Shown: positions 1 to 7,047 of the stretch, in pieces
How the letters are laid out: every line of letters starts with the position of its first letter
Position numbering within the stretch: the first letter of the stretch is position 1
Source of the DNA: Hyphomicrobiales bacterium
GTDB lineage: Bacteria > Pseudomonadota > Alphaproteobacteria > Rhizobiales > Beijerinckiaceae
Assembly (NCBI GenBank): GCA_025363375.1
Contig: JANYDZ010000489.1
Span: 1 to 9,565, forward strand
Reading direction: 5' to 3'
Length of the DNA stretch: 9,565 bases
Made by a program: the position numbers and the translations under genes
Notes under the pieces: model-generated
Told to the model about the DNA's origin: nothing
What the model saw: the letters and a program-made list of their open reading frames with translations, nothing else
Database searches by the model: none

Positions 1-798
1 GATCTGTTTGCCCGCGCGGGCGTCGGCCGCCAGCGCCTTGAACGCTTCGACCGTGCCCTTTGCGGTGTTGAAGTAGGTATCCGTCTTGCTGTCGATCCAT
101 TTCTCGCCATAGCCGAGCACCGTCTGCGCCAGGCGCACGCGGCCATCGAGCCAGGGACCTCCGCCAAAGCCGCCGATGACGGGAATTTTCACCGCCTCGA
201 CCACCGCCTTGCCCGCGACGGGGCCGGAATTGGTGAAGTCGAGCGCCACGGCGCCGGCCTCTTCGAGCATTTTGGCTTCTTCAACCAGTTTCGCGGCGGC
301 TTCGACGCTCGCCTGCGCGCCGGCGGAATTTTGCGAGGAATAGGGAATGCCAAAGCGCATCGCCGTTTGCGGCGTCAGGCCAAATTGCGCGAAGACGGGA
401 ATGCCGGCTTTCGTCATGGCGCGCACGACTTCGGGAAAATCGGCGGAGGCGTCGAGCTTGATCATGTCGGCGCCGCCCTCTTTGACGATGCGCACGGCGG
501 CTTTCATGGCGCTGTCGAGACCTTCCTGCACGGGGCCGTAGGGCATGTCGCAGGAGACCAGCATGCGGCTGGCGGCACGGCGCACGGCCTTGCAGCACAC
601 GAGGATTTCCTCCAGCGTCACCTGCAGCGGATTGGTGTGGCCCCACAGATTGGCGCCGACGCTGTCGCCGATGGAGACGAAGTCAACGCCCGCCAATTCG
701 GCAAAGCGCGTGGTGGGATAATCCCAGGCGACCACGCCAATGCTCTTTTTGCCGTCGCGTTTCATCTGTTGAAGGACGGGGATAGTGACGGGTTCCAT
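1..798 (-). CDS. PanB-like ketopantoate hydroxymethyltransferase family protein (3' end cut off)
   Basis: The 266 visible residues run off the left edge of the window, so the C-terminus is missing. The fold matches 3-methyl-2-oxobutanoate hydroxymethyltransferase (PanB), a TIM-barrel enzyme that transfers a C1 unit from methylene-tetrahydrofolate to ketoisovalerate in pantothenate synthesis. Matching landmarks in order are VVAWDYPTTRFAELAGVD (22-39), IGDSVG (43-48), CDMPYG (83-88), MIKLD (112-116), FGLTPQT (139-145) and IPVIGGFGGG (205-214). The two metal-binding Asp are present (D45, D84) and the third ligand is Asp (D116) rather than Glu. The His of the usual GHLGLTPQ motif is Gln (Q138). 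The catalytic Glu of the usual VLECVP motif is absent: the stretch reads LDFTNSGP (186-193). A true PanB role is therefore doubtful, and a related C1-transfer or aldol/lyase reaction in the neighbouring catabolic cluster is possible (inference). The ATG at 798 has AGGAA six bases upstream and begins 84 bases after the receptor gene, behind a possible promoter. Confidence 0.8.
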   Translation of the reverse strand, partial: MEPVTIPVLQQMKRDGKKSIGVVAWDYPTTRFAELAGVDFVSIGDSVGANLWGHTNPLQVTLEEILVCCKAVRRAASRMLVSCDMPYGPVQEGLDSAMKAAVRIVKEGGADMIKLDASADFPEVVRAMTKAGIPVFAQFGLTPQTAMRFGIPYSSQNSAGAQASVEAAAKLVEEAKMLEEAGAVALDFTNSGPVAGKAVVEAVKIPVIGGFGGGPWLDGRVRLAQTVLGYGEKWIDSKTDTYFNTAKGTVEAFKALAADARAGKQI

Positions 799-804
799 GG
801 GGCG

Positions 805-809
805 TTCCT
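805..809 (-). promoter_or_regulatory. ribosome binding site of the PanB-like gene
   Basis: AGGAA on the minus strand lies six bases before the ATG at 798 and supports that start. Confidence 0.5.
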
Positions 810-831
810 GTGGCTGGGCTTGCGTGCCGCT

Positions 832-859
832 GTTTTAGACGAGAGGGCGGGGGCGTCAA
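832..859 (-). promoter_or_regulatory. possible sigma70-like promoter before the PanB-like gene
   Basis: On the minus strand, TTGACG (859-854) is followed after 16 bases by TAAAAC (837-832). The -35 matches consensus at five of six positions and the -10 at four of six. It sits in the 84-base gap between the receptor gene and the PanB-like gene, about 35 bases before the start codon. If active, it would let the PanB-like gene be expressed apart from the transporter genes. The weak -10 makes this tentative. Confidence 0.3.
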
Positions 860-882
860 TGCGGGGGCTCGGCCTGTCTCAC

Positions 883-1914
883 TCACCTCCCGCCCACACC
901 CACCGCACGCTTCACCGCCTCAATCACTCCCGCGTCCGTCGCCATCAGCCGCTCCACCGCGCCCTGCAACGTCGCGCCGTCCATGGGATCGACAATTTCC
1001 AGCTTCTGTTTCGCGGCCTCGTCCAAAAACTCCCGGTCAACCAGCATCGCCGAGAAAGCCCGCCGCATCGCCGCCACGCGCTCAACAGGCGTCTCCGGCG
1101 CCATGAGAAACGGCCTGCCGAATTCCGACTGCGCGTAGACAAATTGCATGACGGCGCGTTGCTCCGGCGTTTTGGCGAAGCTGATCGTCAGCGGCGCGCC
1201 GAGGGCGGCGATGTCGGGGTGCGGCTTCAAGCCTTCCTGCGCGATGACGCGCATGACGTTGTCTTTCAGCCAGTGCGGGCGGCCAGTCGTCATGGTCGCC
1301 CAGCTTGAACCGCATGTGCCGTGGATTTCGCCTTTCTCGATGGCCAATCCGATCTCGGTAATCCCCGGATATCCCGCGACGATCTTGATCTTCGCGCCCA
1401 GCAGATTGTTGTACATCGCCGTATATTCGCTTGAAGGCGCGCCGGCGCCGCTGGCGCCCAGAATGACCTCGCGCTCAAACACGTCGGCGAAACTTTTCAC
1501 CGGCGACGCGCTCGCGACATAGCAGATAAAGACCTCGGCGTTGGCGCTGCCGATATAGTTGAACTTCGCGCTGTCGTAACGCACCGGCGCGCGGCCCGTC
1601 AGCGGCTCAATGATGGCGTTGGGATAAACGAGGCCGAGTACGCTGCCGTCTTTGGCCCCGGCCGCGTAAACATATTGCGCGGCCGCAACCCCCGCCGCGC
1701 CCGCCATGTTGGAGGGCGCGACGTTGGGGCTGCCGGGAAGGTGTTTGCCGATGTGGCGCGCGACCAGACGGCCATAAAGATCGTAGCCGCCGCCAGCGGA
1801 GGAGGGGATGATCACGCTCAGTTGTCTGCCGCGATAGAAATTCGCGACGGCGTCTTGCGCCAGCGCGGGCGGGGGGACGAGCAGCAGGGCGGCGGCGTAG
1901 GCGAGGATGCGCAA
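883..1914 (-). CDS. TctC/Bug-like periplasmic solute receptor
   Basis: A 343-residue exported binding protein. A signal peptide is clear: MRILAYAAALLLVPPPALA followed by QDA, with cleavage likely after residue 19. The mature start resembles TctC/Bug receptors of the tripartite tricarboxylate transporter family: a YRGRQLSVIIP strand (27-37), the ligand-loop motif GGGYD (41-45), and PNVAPSNMAGAAG (63-75) in place of the usual NxPGAGG. Such receptors bind organic acids in the periplasm and deliver them to membrane subunits. Here the upstream neighbours are TRAP-type DctQ and DctM, not TctA/TctB, which is unusual. The start is a TTG at 1914. It is the only initiation codon placed before the signal peptide, because the same frame is closed by the dctM stop (1926-1924) four codons earlier. 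GAGAG overlapping that stop serves as the ribosome binding site. The short spacing implies translation coupled to dctM. Family assignment is good; the ligand is unknown. Confidence 0.82.
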   Translation of the reverse strand: MRILAYAAALLLVPPPALAQDAVANFYRGRQLSVIIPSSAGGGYDLYGRLVARHIGKHLPGSPNVAPSNMAGAAGVAAAQYVYAAGAKDGSVLGLVYPNAIIEPLTGRAPVRYDSAKFNYIGSANAEVFICYVASASPVKSFADVFEREVILGASGAGAPSSEYTAMYNNLLGAKIKIVAGYPGITEIGLAIEKGEIHGTCGSSWATMTTGRPHWLKDNVMRVIAQEGLKPHPDIAALGAPLTISFAKTPEQRAVMQFVYAQSEFGRPFLMAPETPVERVAAMRRAFSAMLVDREFLDEAAKQKLEIVDPMDGATLQGAVERLMATDAGVIEAVKRAVGVGGR

Positions 1915-1923
1915 GGTTGTCTC

Positions 1924-3345
1924 TCAAAATTTCAGCGGCGGCGGTTCGTCGCCGGGCGGTTTGGGATATTCGATTTTGACGGGCGCGTCTCGCGCCGTGG
2001 TCGCGGGATCGCGCAGGTGCGTCAACGCCGGAAAGGCGAAAACCGCGGCCAGCGTCGCCATCTGGGCAAATAGATAGGGCGCGAGCGCCCGCCACATTTT
2101 CGGCGCCGCCACCTGATCCGGCAGCGCGCTTTGAACCGCCATCAGGGCGTAGCCAAAGGGCGGCAGCAGAAAACTCGTTTGCAACGTCAGCAGGATCAGC
2201 ACGGAAACCCACACGGCGTCGGGCGCGCGCGTCAACAGCGGCGGCGCGACGATGGGGACGACCACAAAAATGATCTCGAAGGCGTCGAGCACAAAAGCCG
2301 CCGCGCCGATGGCGGCGAGGGCGATCAGGGCGACCTCGGTCGGCGATCCGGGCAGGGCGGCGATCCACGCGGCGACGAGCTTGTCGGTCCCCAGCACCCG
2401 CAGCACAAGGGTCAGGCTTGTCGCGGCGATCAGCAGGGCGAAGAGCGCGCCGGCGCCGGCCATGACTTCGGCGAGAAGCTTTTCCAGCGCGCCGCCGCCA
2501 AGGCGCCCGCTCGCCAGAGCCGCGACAAACAGGGCGAGCGCGCCGGTCGCGGAGGCCTCGACGACGTAAAGGGCGCCCGAGGCGACGGCGGCGAGCAGGC
2601 CGATCAAGGCGACGAGCGTGACGAACGACAGCGCGATTTCGCCGCGCGTGATTTTTCGCGCGGGAGTTTGCAGCGGATCGCGCGTTGTTTCGCGCGTTGA
2701 AAAAACAATTGCGCATGTCGCCGCGCCAAGAAATAAAAGCGCGGGTATCAGCGCGCCGCGAAACACGTCCTGCGTGTTGACAATGCGCGCGCTGGAGCCG
2801 GTCGCGTTCACCGCGATCGTATGCGCGGACAGCATGGCGTCGCCGAGCAGGATCAACACCAGCGAGGGCGGCACGACCACCCCCAGCGTGCTCGCCACCG
2901 CGACCAGCGCCCGACGCCGGGCGGGCGGCGTTCCCGCCTCGGCAAGGCGCGGGGCGAGCGCGCGCGCCAGCGCCGTCGCGCTTGCGCCAACCGAGCCGTT
3001 CATCGGCCCCAGCAACGCGCCAAGCCAGAGGCCGGCGACGAGCGGCGCGGATTTTCCACGCGGCGCCACGGCGATGGCCGCGCGGAACAACGCGTCGGCG
3101 ACAGGCAGCCGGTTGAGCAGCGCGCCCATCAGGACATAGAGCGGAATTGCTTGAAAAAGGTCGCTTTCCAGCAGCGCGCCCAGACGCAACGGCAGCGCGG
3201 AGAAGACATCCGGCGCGACGCCGCTGAACATGGCGACAAGCGCGCCCAGAACCGACGCGCCGACAATCACCAGAAAGGCCGGCAAGCCGGTGAGCGCGAT
3301 CCCCGCGCCGACGATCAACAGCAGCGTGAGGCCAAAGACAGCCAT
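1924..3345 (-). CDS. TRAP transporter large permease (DctM-like)
   Basis: A 473-residue, very hydrophobic protein with about a dozen membrane segments. It is the ion-coupled transport subunit of a tripartite ATP-independent periplasmic (TRAP) importer in the inner membrane. Family features include GPMNGSVGASATA (113-125) in the first half, TLGVVVPPSLVLILLGDA (153-170) at the central helix hairpin, and LQTSFLLPPFGYALM (388-402) in the second half. The last motif and the LLGDA loop resemble the mannitol/chloroaromatic (FcbT3-like) branch. A polar loop of about 25 residues (171-195) follows LLGDA. The protein ends in a proline-rich hydrophilic tail (460-472) and is somewhat longer than typical DctM (about 430). 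The ATG at 3345 overlaps the dctQ stop by one base (TGATG), showing translational coupling. The receptor gene begins 9 bases after its stop. A longer upstream reading frame exists but overlaps dctQ and the hydroxylase gene and is not real coding sequence. Confidence 0.88.
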   Translation of the reverse strand: MAVFGLTLLLIVGAGIALTGLPAFLVIVGASVLGALVAMFSGVAPDVFSALPLRLGALLESDLFQAIPLYVLMGALLNRLPVADALFRAAIAVAPRGKSAPLVAGLWLGALLGPMNGSVGASATALARALAPRLAEAGTPPARRRALVAVASTLGVVVPPSLVLILLGDAMLSAHTIAVNATGSSARIVNTQDVFRGALIPALLFLGAATCAIVFSTRETTRDPLQTPARKITRGEIALSFVTLVALIGLLAAVASGALYVVEASATGALALFVAALASGRLGGGALEKLLAEVMAGAGALFALLIAATSLTLVLRVLGTDKLVAAWIAALPGSPTEVALIALAAIGAAAFVLDAFEIIFVVVPIVAPPLLTRAPDAVWVSVLILLTLQTSFLLPPFGYALMAVQSALPDQVAAPKMWRALAPYLFAQMATLAAVFAFPALTHLRDPATTARDAPVKIEYPKPPGDEPPPLKF

Positions 3346-3821
3346 CAGCCGCGCCCGTCGGGGGCGGCGAGATCGCGCGCGCCTTGCAGCAGCATCAACA
3401 GCGCCAGCAGGAAAACAGCGGCCCGGATGAGGAAATAGCCGGGGTTCAGCGTGTCGGCGAAGCGCTCCTGTTGCAGCAGCGAATTCCATACAATTCCACG
3501 CGCGGCGAACAGCGTGAACAGCGCCCAGGGCAGCAGGCCGGATATTATGATTCCCCGCGCAAAATATGTCCTTGCGCGGGCGCTGTGGTTTTGCGCGGGA
3601 GCGCCGCTCGCCAGATGCGCCCCGGCGCGCGTCGCGGCGGTGACGGCGCAGGCGATGTAAAGCGCGAAACATATCTGGCCGAGATCGTTGGCCTCGCGCG
3701 AATATTTGCCGAGCATTTCGCGCAGCGGCCATTGCGCGAAAAGCAGGAAGGCGACCGGCAGCGCCAGCCAACCCGCGGCGCGCGTCAGTCGCCCGAGCGC
3801 TTGGTCGAGGCGGGCGATCAC
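3345..3821 (-). CDS. TRAP transporter small permease (DctQ-like)
   Basis: A 158-residue membrane protein with four predicted helices (about 14-30, 45-63, 88-107 and 128-146), the size and layout of DctQ small subunits, which pair with DctM in the inner membrane. The second helix region carries EANDLGQICFALYIACA (43-59), like the conserved helix of this family. I choose the GTG at 3821, which overlaps the hydroxylase stop as GTGA, a classic coupled start. It places the first helix at a normal distance from the N-terminus. The reading frame extends further upstream, but that part is Arg-rich and overlaps the hydroxylase. The stop at 3345 overlaps the dctM start. Sequence similarity within DctQ proteins is low, so the call rests on size, topology and position next to dctM. 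Substrate unknown; an aromatic or organic acid fits the neighbours. Confidence 0.82.
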   Translation of the reverse strand: MIARLDQALGRLTRAAGWLALPVAFLLFAQWPLREMLGKYSREANDLGQICFALYIACAVTAATRAGAHLASGAPAQNHSARARTYFARGIIISGLLPWALFTLFAARGIVWNSLLQQERFADTLNPGYFLIRAAVFLLALLMLLQGARDLAAPDGRG

Positions 3822-5560
3822 GCGCGGCCCAGGATGCGCGCCATCGCGTCGCCGAGCGCCTTTGTCGGGTCGCCCGCGAGCGTTTTGCCGCGATACGCGA
3901 CGTGATGATCGGGGCGCACCAGCAGGCAGCCGCTTTCCTCGATTTCGCTCGCGCGCGCCCAATCGCCGAACAGATCGGAGAACTCGCGGCCGGGGCCGAT
4001 GACATGCGCGTTGACGGCGACGCCGGAATTTGCCGCGACCGCCTTCGCCGCCTCGACCCACGCTTGCCCGCCGATGCCGGTCAGCACGGTGAAGGCGCCA
4101 TGCCCCACGATGTCAAGGGACGAGACCTGATGCCCGTCGCGCCCCAGCCACACGTGTGGCAGGCGCGCGCCCGGCCATGTAGTGGGGGCGTAGTAGAGTT
4201 CGCGGTCGCGCGTGAAAGCGGGCTCGGGCGTGCCGTCCGGCACAACGGCGCTTGAGGCGTAACGCTGGTTCATCTCGACGCCGTGCGCGTTGAACTCGTA
4301 GTTCTTGAACGCCACGGCCTCGCGCAGTTTTTCGCGCTGTGCGACGGCGAGGGGATTGTCCGACTTCAACTTGGCCATATTGGCCTTCATCTGATCCGGG
4401 TCTTTGGTTGAAAGCAGGCCGAGCGCGTCAAAAATGGGGCCGAACTCGCCGATCGATTGATTGGCTCGGGCGACGATCTGTTTGGCGATGGGCGCGCGTT
4501 CGGGCTCGTAGCTGGCAAGCAACGAAGGCGCCGCATGGCCCTTCACCACAAGCGCGAGTTTCCACGCGAGATTGAACGCGTCCTGAATGGAGGTGTTGGA
4601 GCCCAGTCCGTTCGACGGGGGGTGACGATGCACGGCGTCGCCCATGCAGAAGACGCGCCCGCGCGTATTGGCGGTGGCGTACATGTCGTTCACAGTCCAC
4701 ACGGAGGTGCGCTCTATCTTGACCGGTATGGAGTTGTCGCCGATGAGATTGTGGGCGATTTCGGTGGCGAGCCTGTCGTCAACGACCGGCGGCGGCTCGT
4801 TGATGTCGTAGCCCCACACGATCAGCCATTTGTTCCACGGGCGAACCATGCGCACGAGGCCCATGCCGATGCCGCCCACATCCGAGCCCGGCTGCATCAC
4901 CCAGTAGAGAACGCTGGGGCGATGGGCGACATAGCGCGAGAGATCGGCTTCGAAAACGATGTTCATGGAGCCGGCGACGCCCATCTTGCCTTCCATGGGC
5001 AGGTCAATGTCCCGCGCGACCTTCGAGCGCCCGCCATCGGCGCCGACGAGATATTTGGCGCGGACTTTGTGGGTGGCGCCGGTGACGTGATCGTAGATGT
5101 CGGCGGTGACGCCGTCGGCGTCCTGTACGAGCGATTTGTATTCCCAGTTGAAGCAGATGGTCGCGCCGCGCCGCGCCGCGGCGCCGACGAGAATGGGCTC
5201 CATCAGATGCTGCGGCAGATCGCAGATTTCCGACGGGCTCGCGAGAGTGAAATCGGCGAGGCGCTGGGGATGCGTGCCCCAGGTGCGCAGACGCCCGAGT
5301 TCCTCGCCGGCGAGCGAGGTGCAGAAAACATTGTTGCCCATGAAGCGCTGCGGCGTCGCCTGCGCGATGGCCTGATCTTCAACGCCGAGATCGCGCAGCA
5401 CTTCCATGGTGCGCTGATTGGTGATGTGCGCGCGGGGGGTGCGGCAGGTCCAGTTGAACTTTGTCGCGACGAGCGTTTTTACGCCGTGCGTTGCGAGCAG
5501 CAGGGCCGTGGCGGCGCCGGCAGGGCCGGTGCCAATGACAAGGACGTCGGTTTCGATCAT
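3818..5560 (-). CDS. FAD-dependent aromatic hydroxylase (TfdB/phenol 2-monooxygenase-like)
   Basis: A 580-residue class A flavoprotein monooxygenase, predicted cytoplasmic. Enzymes of this type use NAD(P)H and O2 to ortho-hydroxylate phenolic rings. Visible features: N-terminal FAD-binding GTGPAG (10-15), the RTPRAHITNQRTMEVLRDLG stretch (40-59) typical of the phenol/2,4-dichlorophenol hydroxylase group, the second nucleotide motif YLVGADGGRSKVAR (170-183), and the FAD-ribityl motif GDAVHRHPPSNGLGSNTSI (307-325), which is very close to TfdB. The C-terminus (about 460-577) fits the thioredoxin-like domain of the family, ending in GCLLVRPDHHVAYR (544-557). Length is normal for TfdB (about 590-600). 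The ATG at 5560 begins directly at the FAD strand. No good ribosome binding site precedes it, only a weak GCGAG. Its stop overlaps the dctQ GTG start. The pairing with TRAP genes suggests uptake and first hydroxylation of an aromatic compound (inference). The exact substrate cannot be read from the sequence. Confidence 0.9.
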   Translation of the reverse strand: MIETDVLVIGTGPAGAATALLLATHGVKTLVATKFNWTCRTPRAHITNQRTMEVLRDLGVEDQAIAQATPQRFMGNNVFCTSLAGEELGRLRTWGTHPQRLADFTLASPSEICDLPQHLMEPILVGAAARRGATICFNWEYKSLVQDADGVTADIYDHVTGATHKVRAKYLVGADGGRSKVARDIDLPMEGKMGVAGSMNIVFEADLSRYVAHRPSVLYWVMQPGSDVGGIGMGLVRMVRPWNKWLIVWGYDINEPPPVVDDRLATEIAHNLIGDNSIPVKIERTSVWTVNDMYATANTRGRVFCMGDAVHRHPPSNGLGSNTSIQDAFNLAWKLALVVKGHAAPSLLASYEPERAPIAKQIVARANQSIGEFGPIFDALGLLSTKDPDQMKANMAKLKSDNPLAVAQREKLREAVAFKNYEFNAHGVEMNQRYASSAVVPDGTPEPAFTRDRELYYAPTTWPGARLPHVWLGRDGHQVSSLDIVGHGAFTVLTGIGGQAWVEAAKAVAANSGVAVNAHVIGPGREFSDLFGDWARASEIEESGCLLVRPDHHVAYRGKTLAGDPTKALGDAMARILGRA

Positions 5561-5617
5561 GGGGGGGCTCGCGGGAAGCGCGGCGACTTTTACGCCTGAG
5601 CGCGGATCAAAATGTCG

Positions 5618-5642
5618 CGCCGGACACGCGCGCGGTCCGGCG
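5618..5642 (-). terminator. hairpin between the binding-protein and hydroxylase genes
   Basis: A perfect 8-base stem, CGCCGGAC (5618-5625) against GTCCGGCG (5635-5642), encloses a 9-base loop. It begins 23 bases after the stop of the LivK-like gene. On the minus strand it is followed by CGACATTTTG, so the T-run has only four bases and starts four bases beyond the stem. It may be a leaky terminator or an mRNA-stabilising hairpin that keeps the binding protein more abundant than the downstream products. I see no clear promoter after it, so some transcription probably reads through. Confidence 0.4.
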
Positions 5643-5665
5643 TTGCAGGTGGGTCAAGCGCTCAA

Positions 5666-6952
5666 TCAGGTCAGCGGCCGCACCACCCCGCCCACGGGAA
5701 TATTCGGCGCGGTTGAATTGTGTGTGATCACGAGATCGAGCCCGCTCGCCTTCTTCGTCCATTGGCCCGACACGAGCGGCGTCTTCGAGACGTTCTTCAC
5801 CGGGCCTTTGCCCCAGCCGACAGGGCCGACGATTGTGTTGACGTTGGTCGCGACGATGGCCTCCAGAATGGATTTGGCGTTTTTCGGATCTTTTGCCCGT
5901 TTCAGCACGTCGATGGCGACTTCATAGAGGCCGTGGCTGAAGCCGATCGGTTGTGTCCACGGACGCTTGGTGGCGGCGGTGTAGGCGTCGCATAATTCTT
6001 TTGCGCTCTGCCCGGTGAGGCTTGATTTGAAGGGATGGCTGGGGCTCCACCAGATTTCCGTGGTGAGGCCATCGCCGCGTGGACCCAGCGCCTCAACGGC
6101 AGAGGGGAAGAGCAGCGCCTTGCCGATGGTCACGACCTTCGGCTTGAAACCCTGCTGCGCGGCCTGCGCCCAGAATGTGGCGAAATCCGGCGGGATCATC
6201 ACGCCGGTGACGATCTCCACATCGGCGCGTTTGAAGGCGGCGATCTGCGCGCTGAAATCCGGCGACAACTGCTGATAGCGGCCGGGGTCGGTGAGTTTGA
6301 AGCCGGCGGCGGCCAGCGGCTTGGGCAGACCGCGTTCCGCGTCGCCCCAGGCGTTGCCGTCGGCGTCGTTGGGGAAGAGGCCGCCAACGCTCTTGTTGGT
6401 CGGCGTCGAATTCCACAGCCCCGTGAAGGCGCCGATGACGTCTTCGAGACCCCAGAAGAAATGATAGGTCCAGTTGAAGCCCTTGGCGGGATCGCCGTTG
6501 CGGCCGAAGAAATACGGCTGCCACGGGCAGTTGGTGGTGATGCAGGGGACTTCGTTGACTTCGCACTGATCGGCGACGGGGTTGGTCGTGTCGGGTGTAT
6601 TGGCGGCGATCATGAGATCGACCTTGTCCTTCAGGATCAGCTCGGAGGCCACCTCCGCCGCGCGGCTGGGGTTGGACTGGCTGTCCTTCGAGATCACTTG
6701 AATGGGATAGGTCTTGCCGTTGTTCTGAATGCCCGAGCCGACGACTTGCGTGACCTGTTTCAGGATAAAATCATCGGCCTCGCCGAAAGCGGCGATAGGA
6801 CCGGTCGTCGGACTGACAAGGCCTATCTTGATGGCGGCGCTTTGCGCGTTGGCGGGAATGACGCGCAGGACGGCGGGCGCGGCGATCAGGCCGCCCGCCA
6901 ACTTGACGACGTCGCGGCGCGTATGCGGTCCGGTTGAATCTTTCTTTGACAT
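5666..6952 (-). CDS. LivK-like ABC substrate-binding protein with Tat signal
   Basis: A 428-residue periplasmic binding protein of the type I fold (branched-chain amino acid/amide/aromatic group). The N-terminus has a twin-arginine signal: TRRDVVK (11-17), a hydrophobic core (18-30) and a probable cut after PANA (33-36). The mature protein opens with IKIGLVSPTTGPIAAFGEA (41-59), the first strand and ligand loop of the family. IQVISKDSQSNPSRAAEVASELI (64-86 of the mature chain, approximate) and the downstream IAANTPDTTNPVADQCE stretch complete lobe 1. No LivH/M/G/F permease or ATPase genes lie next to it, so it is an orphan here. It may use permeases encoded elsewhere or serve the cluster as a sensor or scavenger. 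The ATG at 6952 is well supported by a strong GGGAGG six bases upstream. A promoter lies about 70 bases further up. It is separated from the hydroxylase gene by 105 bases containing a hairpin. The ligand is unknown; an aromatic acid or amide would fit the neighbours. Confidence 0.87.
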   Translation of the reverse strand: MSKKDSTGPHTRRDVVKLAGGLIAAPAVLRVIPANAQSAAIKIGLVSPTTGPIAAFGEADDFILKQVTQVVGSGIQNNGKTYPIQVISKDSQSNPSRAAEVASELILKDKVDLMIAANTPDTTNPVADQCEVNEVPCITTNCPWQPYFFGRNGDPAKGFNWTYHFFWGLEDVIGAFTGLWNSTPTNKSVGGLFPNDADGNAWGDAERGLPKPLAAAGFKLTDPGRYQQLSPDFSAQIAAFKRADVEIVTGVMIPPDFATFWAQAAQQGFKPKVVTIGKALLFPSAVEALGPRGDGLTTEIWWSPSHPFKSSLTGQSAKELCDAYTAATKRPWTQPIGFSHGLYEVAIDVLKRAKDPKNAKSILEAIVATNVNTIVGPVGWGKGPVKNVSKTPLVSGQWTKKASGLDLVITHNSTAPNIPVGGVVRPLT

Positions 6953-6958
6953 CTAACG

Positions 6959-6964
6959 CCTCCC
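6959..6964 (-). promoter_or_regulatory. strong ribosome binding site of the LivK-like gene
   Basis: GGGAGG on the minus strand lies six bases before the ATG at 6952. It is the best Shine-Dalgarno match seen in the window, consistent with high expression of a binding protein. Confidence 0.65.
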
Positions 6965-7020
6965 GAAATTGCAATATACGAACGCGCCCGGACACGACGG
7001 GCGGCGCTTCGCGGCGCTAG

Positions 7021-7047
7021 ATCATACGAGTGCGGGGAAGGCGTCAA
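7021..7047 (-). promoter_or_regulatory. probable sigma70-like promoter for the left operon
   Basis: On the minus strand, TTGACG (7047-7042) is followed after 15 bases by TATGAT (7026-7021). Each hexamer matches consensus at five of six positions, although the spacer is short. Transcription would begin near 7013-7015, leaving an untranslated leader of about 60 bases before the LivK-like gene. An alternative -10, TATATT (6978-6973), lies nearer the gene but has no recognisable -35. This is the likely entry point for transcription of the binding-protein, hydroxylase and TRAP genes. Confidence 0.45.

Noticed and set aside
331..1308. A 325-codon plus-strand open frame opposite the PanB-like and receptor genes
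   Set aside because: It spans two real genes and the gap between them on the opposite strand, and has Arg/His-rich composition without recognisable domains.
1607..2716. A 369-codon minus-strand frame across the dctM/receptor junction
   Set aside because: It is strongly Arg-rich and overlaps two genes with clear membrane and signal-peptide features in another frame.
3346..4005. Upstream extension of the dctM reading frame to 4005
   Set aside because: It overlaps dctQ and the end of the hydroxylase gene and is Arg-rich; the ATG at 3345 gives a normal DctM N-terminus and a coupled start.
4457..5599. A 380-codon plus-strand open frame opposite the hydroxylase gene
   Set aside because: It is the antisense shadow of a well-supported flavoprotein gene in GC-rich DNA; its product is rich in Gly, Ala, Arg and His with no family motif.
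6035..6937. A 300-codon plus-strand open frame opposite the LivK-like gene
   Set aside because: Antisense shadow; composition is typical of GC-rich reverse frames and no motif is seen.
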